This document shows, one piece after another, positions 9,731-21,320 of a DNA stretch of 64,000 nucleotides. The stretch's first letter is position 1. Each line of letters starts with the position of its first letter. The stretch is taken from assembly GCF_022539315.1 (NCBI RefSeq), contig NC_066333.1, positions 6,395,501-6,459,500 of the forward strand, read 5' to 3'. Under the pieces are notes generated by a model. It was not told the DNA's origin. It saw only the letters and a list, made by a program, of their open reading frames with translations, and did no database searches. A program made the position numbers and the translations under genes. This DNA comes from Serinus canaria. Its lineage: Eukaryota > Chordata > Aves > Passeriformes > Fringillidae.

Positions 9731-11179
9731 CAAGACCTCTGTTGCTGTTAGAGCAAGGAAAGGGTGTTGACTGAATCTCTATCAGGAGCATCGTGGCAAT
9801 GCCTAAAGGAATATTGATTATCCTGCTGTTTTCTATTTTGCACTTCTCTCTTCAATAACCAAACCCCTCCTCTAAGAAATATTTGTCTACTTCTCATAGA
9901 CAGTATTATTGAGAGAGTTCTAAGTCAGAAGTGATAAAGTAGCAACTGAGAAAAATATGCCTTGGAGGAGGCAAGATCAAGAGCCAGCAAGCTCATCCTC
10001 TGAGCATGATGTCCAATGGCCTTCTGAGCTTAATGAGGGGGAGTTTGTTAAAAAGCCAACTGGAACTTGGAAAGTTCATCACAGCAGCTCCAATCACTGA
10101 AGCTCATGGAAGAAACATTTTTTTGGAATCCAGCCCTTTGCCATCCAGGCAAAGGACCAAATCACTATCAAATGGCAAATTATGAAATGTGCTTGGATTC
10201 GTTCAGGCTTGGGAGGAAAAAGTCACTTACTGGTTGAGCTTGATCACAGGGGCTGTTCATCAGCAGGTGAAATTCTTCATAATATTGCTTTACATTACTT
10301 AGGGCAGAAATGGCCAGATCAGGCTCTTATACGTGGCTTTGAGCAGGCAAATGCCAATTTTGTTGTTTATACAGATATGGAAATCACAGCCCATGCACAG
10401 CTGTGAACAGCTGCAAGGAAGGTGACAGCACAGCCTCCTACCTCAGCTTTTCTCTGTGTTTGCAAGTGAGAGAATAAGGTGTCCAGAAGGGAAGTTATTC
10501 ACCACATCCTGACAATGAGAGGTAGGACTGTGGATACAGGAGGACAATCCTGGGTTTGATGGAAAGCATGGAGAGGGTACAAATCCCCATTTTTGTAAAG
10601 CCCCCTTCAGTTTCCCCCATCTCAAGCGGAGCAGTGCTGGTCCCCTCCCTCCTGATACATCTTTCTTCCTAACACTTTCTGCTTCTTCATCTCTTTCATG
10701 GACAGTGTTTTCAAGGATGGAGGGTATTGAAATAACCCACAGATTGCAGTTCCCAGAAGATGACAGCCCTGCAAGAGGTGTCACATTCCTGGAGGACACC
10801 CTCACTGTTGCTACTTGTTTTGCTGCTGAATTGAACAGCTCTTACAAAAATATTGAGACATGATTCAGGTGTGTAAAAGGAGCTTAGACCCCAAAGCCTT
10901 CCCCAGCCAGGGCAGGGGATCAGGTGCCCCATCAGTGCTCAGGTGTCCCCTGTCCAGAGAGACCCAGCTCTTGCTGGGAGGTGCTTGCAATCACTGGAGC
11001 AGGGGCTGAGGTGGATGTCAGGAGGTAGGGGCCCAAGAAAGGGATGCTTTCCCTTGCTGCCCCAGCAATTCAAATTATTTCATGATGGCAGAAAATTAGG
11101 AGAGGATAAAACCACAGCACTATGTTGAAAAAAAGAAAAAAGAAAAACACGATTTTAAAAAATGCTGTGCCAGGTAAAA
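9731..11179. other. Unique DNA, no gene recognised
   Basis: A 74-codon plus-strand frame at 10182-10406 translates to plausible-looking mixed sequence but has no flanking splice sites, no family match I can name and no upstream context, so I do not call it. Antisense frames at 10443-10932 look random. An A-rich tract lies at about 11124-11146. Confidence 0.5.
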
Positions 11180-11660
11180 CTCCTCTGCTTTGTTATTCTG
11201 AGAGTTCCCAGCACTGATAATTTCTCCTAGTTGCTGGTTTGTAAGTTACTTCTGAGTAGAAAATTCAATTACATGGGCCAAGTCAACAATAATGTTTTTC
11301 CTGGCAATGGTTCATTTTGCCAGTGGAAACATTTCCCCCCCTCCCTTTTCTGGATTCAGCTCTGCAAAGTTGCTAAATTCTTCCAGATCTCTGGTCTGAT
11401 GTGATCATAAATATCCTGATTGTATTCGACTGATTGACAGACTGGGGATGGATTAAGTGGGGATTACAGCCTGGAATGATCAAAATGTGCTTTCATGGTC
11501 AGTAACTCTGCAATAAGTCATAGTTCCAATGTACATTAACTATATAATCTAATTAACATGGCTGTTTATGTATTTAATATTATTCTTAAAACTTTTTAAT
11601 AAAAGAGGTTTTAAAGAGAATTAAATGTTGTTTAAAGTATAAGAACCTGTTCCTTGAATG
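11180..11660. promoter_or_regulatory. Candidate conserved non-coding enhancer block
   Basis: This repeat-free AT-leaning block is dense in homeodomain-type words (AATTACATG, CTAATTAACATGG, ATTAACTATATAATC). It contains the PBX-MEIS-type and GGATTA cluster listed separately. The texture resembles developmental enhancers. Conservation has not been tested. Confidence 0.35.
11431..11466 (+). promoter_or_regulatory. PBX-MEIS/PREP-type decamer plus two GGATTA sites
   Basis: TGATTGACAG at 11431-11440 is an exact match to the composite site described for PBX with MEIS/PREP TALE homeoproteins. GGATTA at 11450-11455 and again at 11461-11466 are the core recognised by OTX/PITX/GSC-type K50 homeodomains. 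The two cores start 11 bp apart, about one helical turn, on the same strand. The sequence match is direct; binding is inference. Confidence 0.4.
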
Positions 11661-14065
11661 AACAGTAGTTTGGGGTTTGCTCTGTCATTAAGATGAGTAA
11701 TAAAACTCTCTCTTACTATTAAAATGAGATTTGAGCAGTATGAAGGGCCTAATCCTGCCCTAACTAATAGTTGTGTAAACTCAGGTTTTCTCTGTTTTAT
11801 TTAAAGGTGTATTAATTCAGGGCAGAATTTAGTCCATTAGGATTAGAAAACTACTTTTTAATCAACTGAGAATATTAAATACAGGTCCATATAGGTACAT
11901 AACAAAAAGTATTTTAAGGTGCTCAGCACTCACAGATCTCACAGCTGTCCTTATTTACTGAGCAGGAGCAGCAGGAATTACCTTTACGGGTACAAACCTT
12001 AAATGTTTTACTGCACAGGCTAACACACCCCCATACATACCTAATGATATCAAACTGAATGAAACAATTCATCAAGGCAAAACTCCCAACAACAGCAATG
12101 TGTTCAGCAGCTGCACTTGTGAGTATAAAAAGAGCTGGCTACTTGATGGCAAGGGCAGGGAATTATAGTGGAGATGTTATGCAGTTGTCCATAAAAAATG
12201 AAATCTGAAACGAGTAAATATTTCACAGGACATTGGGTTCCCTGCTGTCTCCAGTGCTCCAGTCTCAAAGTCATCTCCTCAGAGCTGTGGGTCAAATTGC
12301 TCTGCAGCTATAGTGCTCCTCCAACACCCTTTTTAAGTTTTCAGATTTTTCATTTCCACTTGAGAGGTTCCCAAGCCAGTTTGCCATGGTGTGTGAGCAG
12401 TGCTGGGCCGTGTCCATGGAGATCAGGGGCAGAGGGAGCCCTTCTCCTCCCTCCACGGCATGGCCAGCTTCTCATCTGTGTTCTTACAGCTTTTTCCTGA
12501 CCTGAGAACTTCTAAAAAGGAGCTAAAAAAATTCAGCTGGTCCAGCAGTTGGCTTCTGATGTCCTCCCTGCTGTCCTCCTGGCCAGAGGATGTGCCCCAG
12601 GGACAGCTTGTTCTGGTGTGTGCCATCTCTAAACCAGGGTCAGGACTTGACCTGGAGATCAGAGAAGGGGTCAGCCCTCTGCACACCCCAAACTTGGGTC
12701 CTGGCACAGCTCACACCTCCACTGGCTGTCACCAGAGATCAGGGATGGCTTGCCTTGAGAATGACATTGCACAAGTCAATCCATCAACACCAGGATGAAA
12801 CCCACTTCATGGCACTGCTGATCCTCCAAGCCACACAGAAAACTCTGCCCAAAGTCCCTTAAATGAAGCAGGAATGTTTCAATTTAAAGGAATTAAAAGC
12901 ATTTTTAAAATGTGATGGTTCCCATCACACCGAGTCCCTGCACAGTGCACTGCCCGACAAGCCTGATTATTCTCCAGCCAGCCAGGGGCTTAGAAAGTAT
13001 GCTGAGCACTCAAACCATTTTAGATCCCACTGCACTGCACATACCCAGAATTTGAGCAGAGTTCACATTCGAGGGCTTATAAAAACTTGAACACACTCCA
13101 ATAACCTAAATCACTCCGTGAGGTTTATAGTGATTTAAAGCCATTGGAACTCTCCACGTTTGGTGCACAAGGGCTCCAGCTTGGAAAAGAATCAAGGCAT
13201 GTTCCAGCATGGCAGCTCCAGGCATATTGAATCAATTTCAGCATGTAAAAATAATTAACAATGATAAAAATACATTAATAATACTGTAATTATAAGGCCA
13301 GACCAAAGTTTCAGCCTGAAGAAAAAAAAGAAGAAATTCAGCAAGGTTTGTGAACGGCTTGGACTGGGACTAATGAGGGATTTCTGTGACAGGAAAATGA
13401 ATGGAGGCAAATCAAGGGTAAGGAGTAAAGGAAGATCACATTTGTCAGTAGTTTAAAAAGTTATTCTGGCCTGAGCTGCAGGACTTGCTAAATTCTGCCC
13501 TGGAGGTGTGCCAACACAGCACTGCTAGGCCAAGGGATCAGACACAATCCAAGGTCCAAGTTCTTGCAAGCCATCAGGACAAGGATCAAATGCTATATAT
13601 CATGGAGCTGGCTCATAAATCTCCACTTTCTAGTAGCTTTGAGTAGGGAGGCCAAAAGTAGCACCTGTCTGGAAAGGATGCCACACTGTCTGAAGGATGC
13701 TTTTCCAGAAGCTGCTCAGTCCCTGCAGGGTGATGTCAATCCCCCAGGGCACAACAGAGCTTTGGTATTTCTAACAAATGAACTTTCCAGCACCTGGTAC
13801 AGTGGCTTCAGCTTGGACCAGCACCAGGAAATGCCTGAGGCTACAGGAATAAATACAGCCAGGGACATTAACCACCAAATGGTTTAGTCACATCAAACAA
13901 CTGATTTGTTCTGGTCAGCAGTCCAGGATGACTCTTATTTCATCAAGGCTGATTCACCCACCCCACTTGTTCTGTACTCAGCCATCATGCAGGTGCCTCC
14001 TTGAGCTTCCAATAACAACTGTGCAGAAGATTTTATGAAATGAACTGACAGCACAAGGTCTGTCC
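11661..14065. other. Unique DNA with AT-rich CNE-like patches
   Basis: About 11640-11900 and 13225-13310 are AT-rich, rich in TAAT cores and free of known repeats, so they are weak CNE candidates. About 12200-12860 is more GC-balanced and gives overlapping frames up to 132 codons on both strands, without domains. No gene is supported. Confidence 0.45.
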
Positions 14066-14100
14066 AAAAAAAAAAAAAGGCTGTGAGGAAAAAAAAAAAA
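14066..14100. repeat. Two poly-A runs (13 and 12)
   Basis: A runs at 14066-14078 and 14089-14100 are separated by a 10-base GC-containing spacer. There is no polyadenylation signal immediately upstream and no retroposon body recognised. Confidence 0.85.
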
Positions 14101-14443
14101 GTAAAAAATGAAAATTTCTAGTGCACGTGTTTGAGAGAAAAGGATTGGGCATAGAATAGACAGGTGATGTCACCTTTTTGTAGGGGAAAGACAAGTTAAT
14201 TGGAATTCCCCTGGCAGCAGTATTTTCCCATTGTTCATGTTAAGCTGAGTTTCTGCCCACAGAAGACAGTGACTCTGTTCCCAGAGCCACCAGAAAAAAA
14301 AATCCTTCTCATATGCCATTATATCCCCAGTTCTTCTGCAGTTTTGAAATTAACCTTTTGCTTTGGCACAAATTCCCATCTCAATTTCTGTGAAACACAG
14401 CAGAGCTCAGGACAAATTCAACCAGGAGAGATTTCTATGGAGG
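14101..14443. other. Unique DNA, nothing recognised
   Basis: This is unique sequence between the two A-rich tracts. A 125-codon plus-strand frame starting at 14200 runs through the following A tract (lysine-rich end) and is not credible as a gene. Confidence 0.5.
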
Positions 14444-14472
14444 AAAAAAAAAAAAAAAAAGAAAAAAAAAAA
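14444..14472. repeat. Poly-A tract (17 + 11, one G interruption)
   Basis: Seventeen A at 14444-14460, one G, then eleven A at 14462-14472. There is no AATAAA just upstream, so this is a simple repeat more than an obvious retroposon tail. Confidence 0.9.
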
Positions 14473-17162
14473 GCCTGTAAATCCTTTACTATCTTTAATC
14501 ATGAAAATAATTCTGTTGCTGCAAACGTGATATTAATGGCCAGGGCCCAAGGACATTGCAATTCACAAAAGCACTGAAGGGATCCATAAAGAGAGGCTGG
14601 CCATGAGGAATTTACACTTGTTTTTTAAAGGGAGTAAAAATGTGGCTGTAGCAATTTAGAAGAGTTTATATATTCTGGCCTCAGAGGGGTTTAAATCACT
14701 CAGTTAAGAAAGATGCATTGGTGCATTAGTGAGCCTTCAGGAAAAGCAAAAGGCCAGAAGAAATTATATCACAGAATGTTTTGGGACAGAGAGTGCTCTC
14801 AAATCTTGCTCTGACCCTAAGTGGAGTCCCTGGCTCACACTCAGAGCATCCTCCCAGCTTCCCCCATGTCCCTTCCACCCCTCCACAACCAGTCAGGGCC
14901 CCTCACACCCAGCTCAGGTCCCCCAGCTCCCCTGGAGCTGCCCTCACATCATCCAGAGGCTGGGAGGTCCCTGGGTCCCCTGGGATGGCCAGGAGCCCTT
15001 GGCCAACAGAAACATCCAGGACAGGGAGGCCCAGGAAGAAAAGTGCTTTCAGGGGGCTTTCAGAGGGCTCAAGATAAGATGTGGTCTTTGGGAGATAATG
15101 ACAACCCCCAGCCCCACAGCATGCAGGACTAATTGCAAAGCCCATCTCCCTGACCCAGGTCTCCCACTCTAAGCCCTTCTCTGTTTCTCAGATTCACTTG
15201 CTAATTCTGTTCAAGCATTTTAATCCCACCTACGGCCAGGACAGAGAAATAAGAACTTACTGTTTGGAAACCAAGCTAGTAAAAACACAGAAATGCAGGG
15301 CAGGAAGAGCTGCTGCTGTGCAAGGGCCATGATCTCTGGTTCTGCAGGATCTCAGGGCCCTGACCTGGGTGCCCCACACTGCCCTTGGGTACCTGGGGGT
15401 GCTGCTGCCCATCTGCAGCCTGGGTTCACCACCACAGCTGCTCAAGCTGCCTTCCAGTCACACAGCTCTGACAATAAATGCCATCAGATGCTGCTCCCCC
15501 TGACAAAGATTTTCTGGCAGACTGCAAGAATTCAGGGCGAGACAATTCTGCTGCTGGCAGGGGAGGTGACACAGCAGCAGCTACTCCAGACCTGGAGCTA
15601 GAGAAACCCAGGAAAAAAACACCTGATGCCAAGACATTTAACACAACACTGATGAAAGCATCTGGCTCTCAAGTGGCACATGTTTGCAGCTCAAAGAGCC
15701 ACAATTTCACCTCTGCATCTCCCAAAGCTGCCATCCCAGGAAAAGCCCAGTTGACTTTGCTGGCTGCTCACAAGCCCCAGTCTCAGGAGCAAGTATGGGG
15801 AAAGGCACTTTTCTTGTTCAGCTTTGGGTGTGTGTTTTATTTGCCTTGCCTTGGTGCCCTCAGGGTGGTTGTTGGCTGTAGTAGATGGTGGGTTTTATTT
15901 TCCTGACTGGTTGTACCCCTCTTGAGAGAAGTTGTTACAGTTGTAGTTGTATTTTTCCAGCTTTTCCAAGCTTACCAGCTCCCCAGGGTGCTGTTTGCCT
16001 GAGTGGTTTGGTACAGTTTTATTTTTACAATAACTATTACACTTTTAAATTTTATTTTTGTATGTTAATTAAATACTTTTTAATCACAATGCAGACGCAG
16101 TTGCAGGGGCCAAGAAAAATACATAAACAAGAAGAGAATCCAAACATATATCTGCCCAGCATGGTACAGAAAGACTTTCCAAACCCAAGTTCAGCCTAGC
16201 CCAGTCCTGGATCTCTGCATTAAAAGTTTAACAGCAGAACTCAGCCACCAGCAGTCTGCTCTTGAGTTCACTGCAAAGCTTTTCCTTGCATTGTGGAGAA
16301 GGAAGTAAAATGCCCAGAGAGCAGCCCCTGGCATATGAAAACTGCTGACCTGTGGCACCAAATCTGCCCACCCGAGTGTCAAATCAGAGAAAAATACCCT
16401 ACAGTTTTCTGAAATAGTGTCTGTCAGATCATGCTGAAGAAATGCTGAAATTGTACAGCAAATGTGAATTGTTTCTCACCCCTGGAGCTGGGCACCTGTC
16501 AGGCTGACCAGCTCAATCAGCTGTGCCATACATTTTCTCCCATTCCAGTGCTTGCCCCAGTAAATTCCACAGGGAATCAGCTTGCCCACCTCTGCAAAGG
16601 CAGCAGAAAGGAAGCAAAGAGTCTGTGGACATCTGGAGAGACATGTCTGTGCCTATAGCATGGCCAAAGCCACCTCCTTAGAGTGCAAGTGCTGTAAAAT
16701 TCTTGCCATGCCTGAGAAATAAAATGTGAGGTTTAATTTAAAATGAGAGATATTCGAATGGCGAGCTGCAGGTGATGAGGTGATGGCATTTCCTTGGCTC
16801 AGGGCCAGGAGGGTAGGAAAAGAAAACAAGTGAGATGCATTATATCCTCCATTCCTTGGCAGCCCAACAAAGTGACACTCATGTAGGGCTCATGAGCTAG
16901 GCAATTAATGACAGGGAAGTGGCAGAAAGAGCGCTGTAAGAAATTAGAGCTGAAGTTCAAAAGCACAGGAGAGACAAGGCCAATGAAAAAAATAAAAATC
17001 CAGCAGCAGTGTGTGAAAAGTCAGTGCAGTAGGTATGCAGTGAAAGTGGAAAAGGTATTTCTTCTGAGAACCTGTGTATCCTTGCATACCTGTCACCTCC
17101 TTTTTATTAAATGTTTGGCAAAGTGGTGATTTCTTTAATATCTCCATGTATCTTAATCATGT
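14473..17162. other. Unique DNA, no gene recognised
   Basis: A GC-richer stretch at about 14800-15900 holds stacked open frames (up to 147 codons at 14729-15172 and 142 codons at 15478-15906) with proline/serine-rich, low-information translations and antisense overlap. I treat them as chance. About 16010-16090 is T-rich with a TTAATTAAA core. Confidence 0.5.
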
Positions 17163-17243
17163 AAGTGGTGAACACAGTGGTGCTGGGTTAACTGCTGGAC
17201 CCAATGACCTCAGAGGTCTTTTCCAACCTTAATGATTCTGTGA
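17163..17243 (+). mobile_element. CR1 LINE, 3' tail fragment
   Basis: The segment carries the CR1 3' terminal signature on the plus strand: GTGGTGCTGGGTTAACTG, a GGACCCAATGACCTCAGAGG-type block, then TCTTTTCCAACCTTAATGAT and the terminal TTCTGTGA. Only about 80 bases remain. Confidence 0.85.
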
Positions 17244-20200
17244 AAGGCTGGGAATGGTACAGGTTGGAACAGCTGAGCATGAGGACCCCTTGTCCCCAAA
17301 AACAGGTTTTCTACAACACTCTCAAATTTACCTGATGAAAACCACAGCAAGGGTATTATCTGGATATGTACAAAAGGTAAATAATAGTATTTCAGGTGAA
17401 CACACATGCATTTCTCTTGCCAGCACAGTGGGTGAACCACCAGACCACCTCAGTGGGGAGAGAACCCTGCTGGACACAAGCAATAGGTGACTGTGCTCCC
17501 ATTTTGGCTTTCCCACTGCTGGCATGAGCAGTGGCTCTGGCAGTCCCTGGGCTGAGCAGGAAATTTTACTGCTCTCTGTGTCTGTTGTGGCCCCAAAGAC
17601 CCTTGCAATCATTTGGAGAATTTTTGAGGCTGAGTCACATCAGAATGATATTTTCTTCCTATAAATTATTATTACCACCAAAACTACTTATACTCTTCAG
17701 CTTGAAAAACCAATTCTAAAATAATGTCCAATCTCTCAATTTAAAGCTGGGCAGAAAAATCAAAGCAGTATAACTTCATAAAACATGTTTTGACTAAAAT
17801 AGATTATTTTATGATATTACAAAGAAGATTTGAAAGACAACATTTTCTTGGAAATGTCTATTTTTAGTTATTTCCCACAGATAAGTTTATTCTAAGTTTG
17901 TTGTTATGTTCATGGTGGTGGGCTGTGCTCCCCTTCAGCAGAAACTGCACAGTATGCCTGGCATGGGATAGACTTATCAAATCTGCTGTAAATAATTTTT
18001 TAGTTATTTATAGCAAATTAATTAGAGCTTTTGTGAACAGGCAGCAGCTCTTCCACTCACAATTTGCCCAAAAAGACAACAACAAGGCTCAGCTGCTTGG
18101 CTGCCAAGCAGAAAGGTCAAATTACTGACCTCCATTTTGGGGTATCAGTTACAGCCACCTCAGCACTCCCCACTGCTGCTGCACTTGTCTTCTAAATATA
18201 GCAGCTCTCACTTGCAGGATATTCTCTCCTTGTACACAATGCCAACATGGTTCATCACTCCCCCAGGAAGGCCCATCACAGGGTACTGGCAGTACTTATC
18301 ATTAAAAGTTACAGGCTTTCTGCTGGCTTATTTATTGAGTGTTGACAGAGACTTTGGTGCTGCTGGTACACCCAAGTAAAGACAACACTTTTTGAACAGT
18401 TTAAGCCTGAGCTAGCAAAGCTGGGCTGGGTAAGTTGGCCTAAATAAAGTCAGATGAGTGGCTCAACAAAATCTCAAGTCATTTTGCACGTAAAGATTAG
18501 GTCCATAGATATTTTCTGCACTGAAGATTATTTTACATTTCTTTCAAATCACAGGAACACAGGTTGATCTGAAACTTATGATTCAGATAGACCAAAGAAA
18601 TGCAGGACTGAGAAATAAGACCTGGAAATAAGACCTGGACCATGGAAGCAGCTCAGCTGCCCATGGGCCTCCTTTCATCTCCAGCACAACAGCTGGTGGG
18701 GACAAAGCCAACCCCAGAGCTGCACTCTGGCTTGGCCTAATTTTAGACACAAATGTGTTATTCATAAGAAAGGCTCAGGGTGTCTATTGGTTTGGGAAGT
18801 CACAACACAACAGTGGGAGACTGATCCATCTTTCTTCAGGGAAAACCCAGTGGTGTTTGCCAGCCTGCCATAGCCTGGGGCAACCAGGGACTGAGCAACA
18901 CATTCCTTCATAGTGGCCTCCCTTCCTCTCCTGCTACAGCAACATAAATATACAAAACTTCTGTCCCTAGAGGATCTTTTTCTTTGACTAATAACTGGAG
19001 GGATCCCTTAGTGCCCACAGTTACCTACAGAGCTCACCCTGCAAGGACAAACACCAAGTGATTTCACTGCCCATCATCTGGGACCAAGGTTGGACTTTGG
19101 GGACAAAGAAAAAAGTCTTTCCAAATATGCGAGGGATAAGTGAGTGAGTTTGGCTTGTGCAAGACATTTTTGACATTCCCACATCTCAGATGTCCAAAGC
19201 TTAAACACAAACAAAATCAGTGGAGATTTGAAGAACTTTGACCCTATATTCTTCTTGCCTTTCATTTCCAAAGGAGAAGCCAAAAGTCCCTCATGCACAC
19301 TTGCAGGCACAGCTGAGCACCCTGGCTCAGGCCATCTCTCCATCTCTTCCAGGGGGATGAAACTCCCCACTGAAGCCTGGCCAGGCTGTCCAGGGCACCT
19401 CGTGCTTGTTTTCATATCTGCAGTCTCAGCAGAGCAGTGAATAAGCACTGTCAGGAGTGTTGAACAAACACTGTAGTTGACTTTTCACTGGGTTCTTATG
19501 GGCTCAGAACAAAAGCCTGGATCTGAACCCACAGAAGTTTTGGGGCATGTCAAATCTGAATCCAGATCTGAAACTTGAGGTTGGATTTCCACCTCTAGGG
19601 TTTCAGTTAGAGTTCAGTTCATAAACACTTCTGCCACGGCCGCCTTCTATTTTACTCCACCATGAATCAAGAGTTACTGCCATGAAATTAAACTAGACCT
19701 AATCACAAGTGGGAATAAAGCAAAGTTTATTCATATCACCAGCCATACCTTTTTGCTCATTCATTTCTATAATATATCTATCATATATATAATATATAAG
19801 GCAGTCCCAGACAGTAGCTCAAATGTACACAGATTGTGAGCACAGCCCTGGGCTAAAGCGTGGTGAAATGATGGTAGGAGGAGGTGAGAATAAACAGAAC
19901 AAAGGCTCAGCAGAAGAACAGGAAGGATTCAGAAGTGGTTATAAAAATTCATCTACATCCTCTGTCAAATGCTCAGCACACACTGCAGACCCCCCTGACC
20001 GTTCAAGCCTTGCACACATCCACCAACAAAATGTTCTCACTCATGAGCTCCTCACCAAAAATTCAGCTCCCAAGCTTTGCTTGCCATTCAGAGCAGGCAG
20101 GAGTCACATGTTTGAGACTTCACCAGGTAAAGTGATTCAAAGAAATAATAAACAATTTAACATAAATTAAGAAAAGCTGCCTATGGGCTTGTAACAGTAG

Positions 20201-20819
20201 AACTCCAAACATGCACACCCTTTTTCCAAGCACATTGCTCTAAGAACCACTGTAAAGCTTTTTTGCTCCCTTCCCATGGAGGTGAGAATCTGAACTGAAA
20301 GATGCTCCCCAGTCTGCCCCTAAAGGTCTGTGAAATGGGGAGCTCAGAGTACCAACACTCTGCCTCATCACACAGGGTGATGCTATCACCCTTCCTTCTC
20401 CCCCTGAGTTTTGGATGCTGGTGGTTCCATTCCTGCATTACAAATTCCCCACTCACTGAAGACTCTGTGGCAGAAGGCCTAACAAGGACTTTTATTCCTT
20501 GCTGGCCATTTTCACAGCATGGTATCTTTTCAAGGCTAAAATCTGTTAGGCAGATCCTTCCCACAGTTGATGTAAGCTGCTTGTGCCTTTCCTCTAGGAT
20601 CCAACAGATTCTCTGCATGCTCTGCTGTGCCTGTGCATTGCCTCCAGTGCACAGTGTTATTTCCTATTTGCAGAAGGAAAAAAGAAAATGAGCTGGTTGT
20701 GGGGGGAGCAACCAGATATAAACCATCATCCAGTTCATCAGAAAACTTTTCACTAACCCTCTGCATATTCAGTGCTTCAGGGGTTAATAAAGTCTCTTAG
20801 AAAGCAAAAGGTTTCCATC
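17244..20819. other. Unique DNA; includes an AT microsatellite
   Basis: No gene is recognised. A short degenerate AT repeat (TATAATATATC-type) lies at 19768-19799. AT-rich CNE-like texture occurs at about 17640-17900. A 145-codon minus frame at 20181-20618 and a 129-codon plus frame at 20302-20691 overlap in antisense; neither has a recognisable domain. Confidence 0.45.
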
Positions 20820-21320
20820 TGTAATTGGATCCTTTGTATGTGCTTTCCGCTGTAGGAATCAACTTAGCATTGACATCCTCGTAAAAATTTCCATTAGATC
20901 GAGCCCTGAATGCCCACTAAGGCTCTGTGTGGTTTTGCAATTGATTCACTGAATGAAATCTTATCTAAAATCTTTTTATTTTATGCTATTATGGGCACAA
21001 GGGAAAATAGTGATGTAAAAATTTTCACTGCTTAGTTAATGCACAGTGCCTCTTGGAAATGGCCTTCAGGTTAGCTAAAAAGATTGCCATTTCTATTTCC
21101 CACTATTTTGTTTCATATTACCAGTAATTGAAAAATGTTTCATTTCTTACTGAGTTACATATTGACACTTCAAATTGAATTCAGAACCTTTATCTTTAAT
21201 CTTCTCATTAGATCTCTTCAGACAGCAGCTCATGCTTTTGAGGGCAGGAAGACACAGCTCATCTGTTGCATTTTTTTCAGCAATAGATAATTTTCACAAG
21301 ATATAAGTAAAGCTGTTCTT
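20820..21320. promoter_or_regulatory. Candidate conserved non-coding element
   Basis: This is about 500 bases of repeat-free AT-leaning sequence with isolated CpGs retained (for example in TTAGATCGAGCC near 20898) and many homeodomain-like cores (AATTGATTC, CAATTGAATTC, TTAGTTAATGCAC). Retained CpGs outside an island hint at constraint but do not prove it. Confidence 0.3.

Noticed and set aside
10182..10406. 74-codon plus frame with a protein-like translation
   Set aside because: No recognised family, no acceptor or donor at suitable positions and no second exon; kept only as a note.
20181..20691. 145-codon minus and 129-codon plus frames
   Set aside because: Antisense overlap, no family resemblance and no flanking splice signals.
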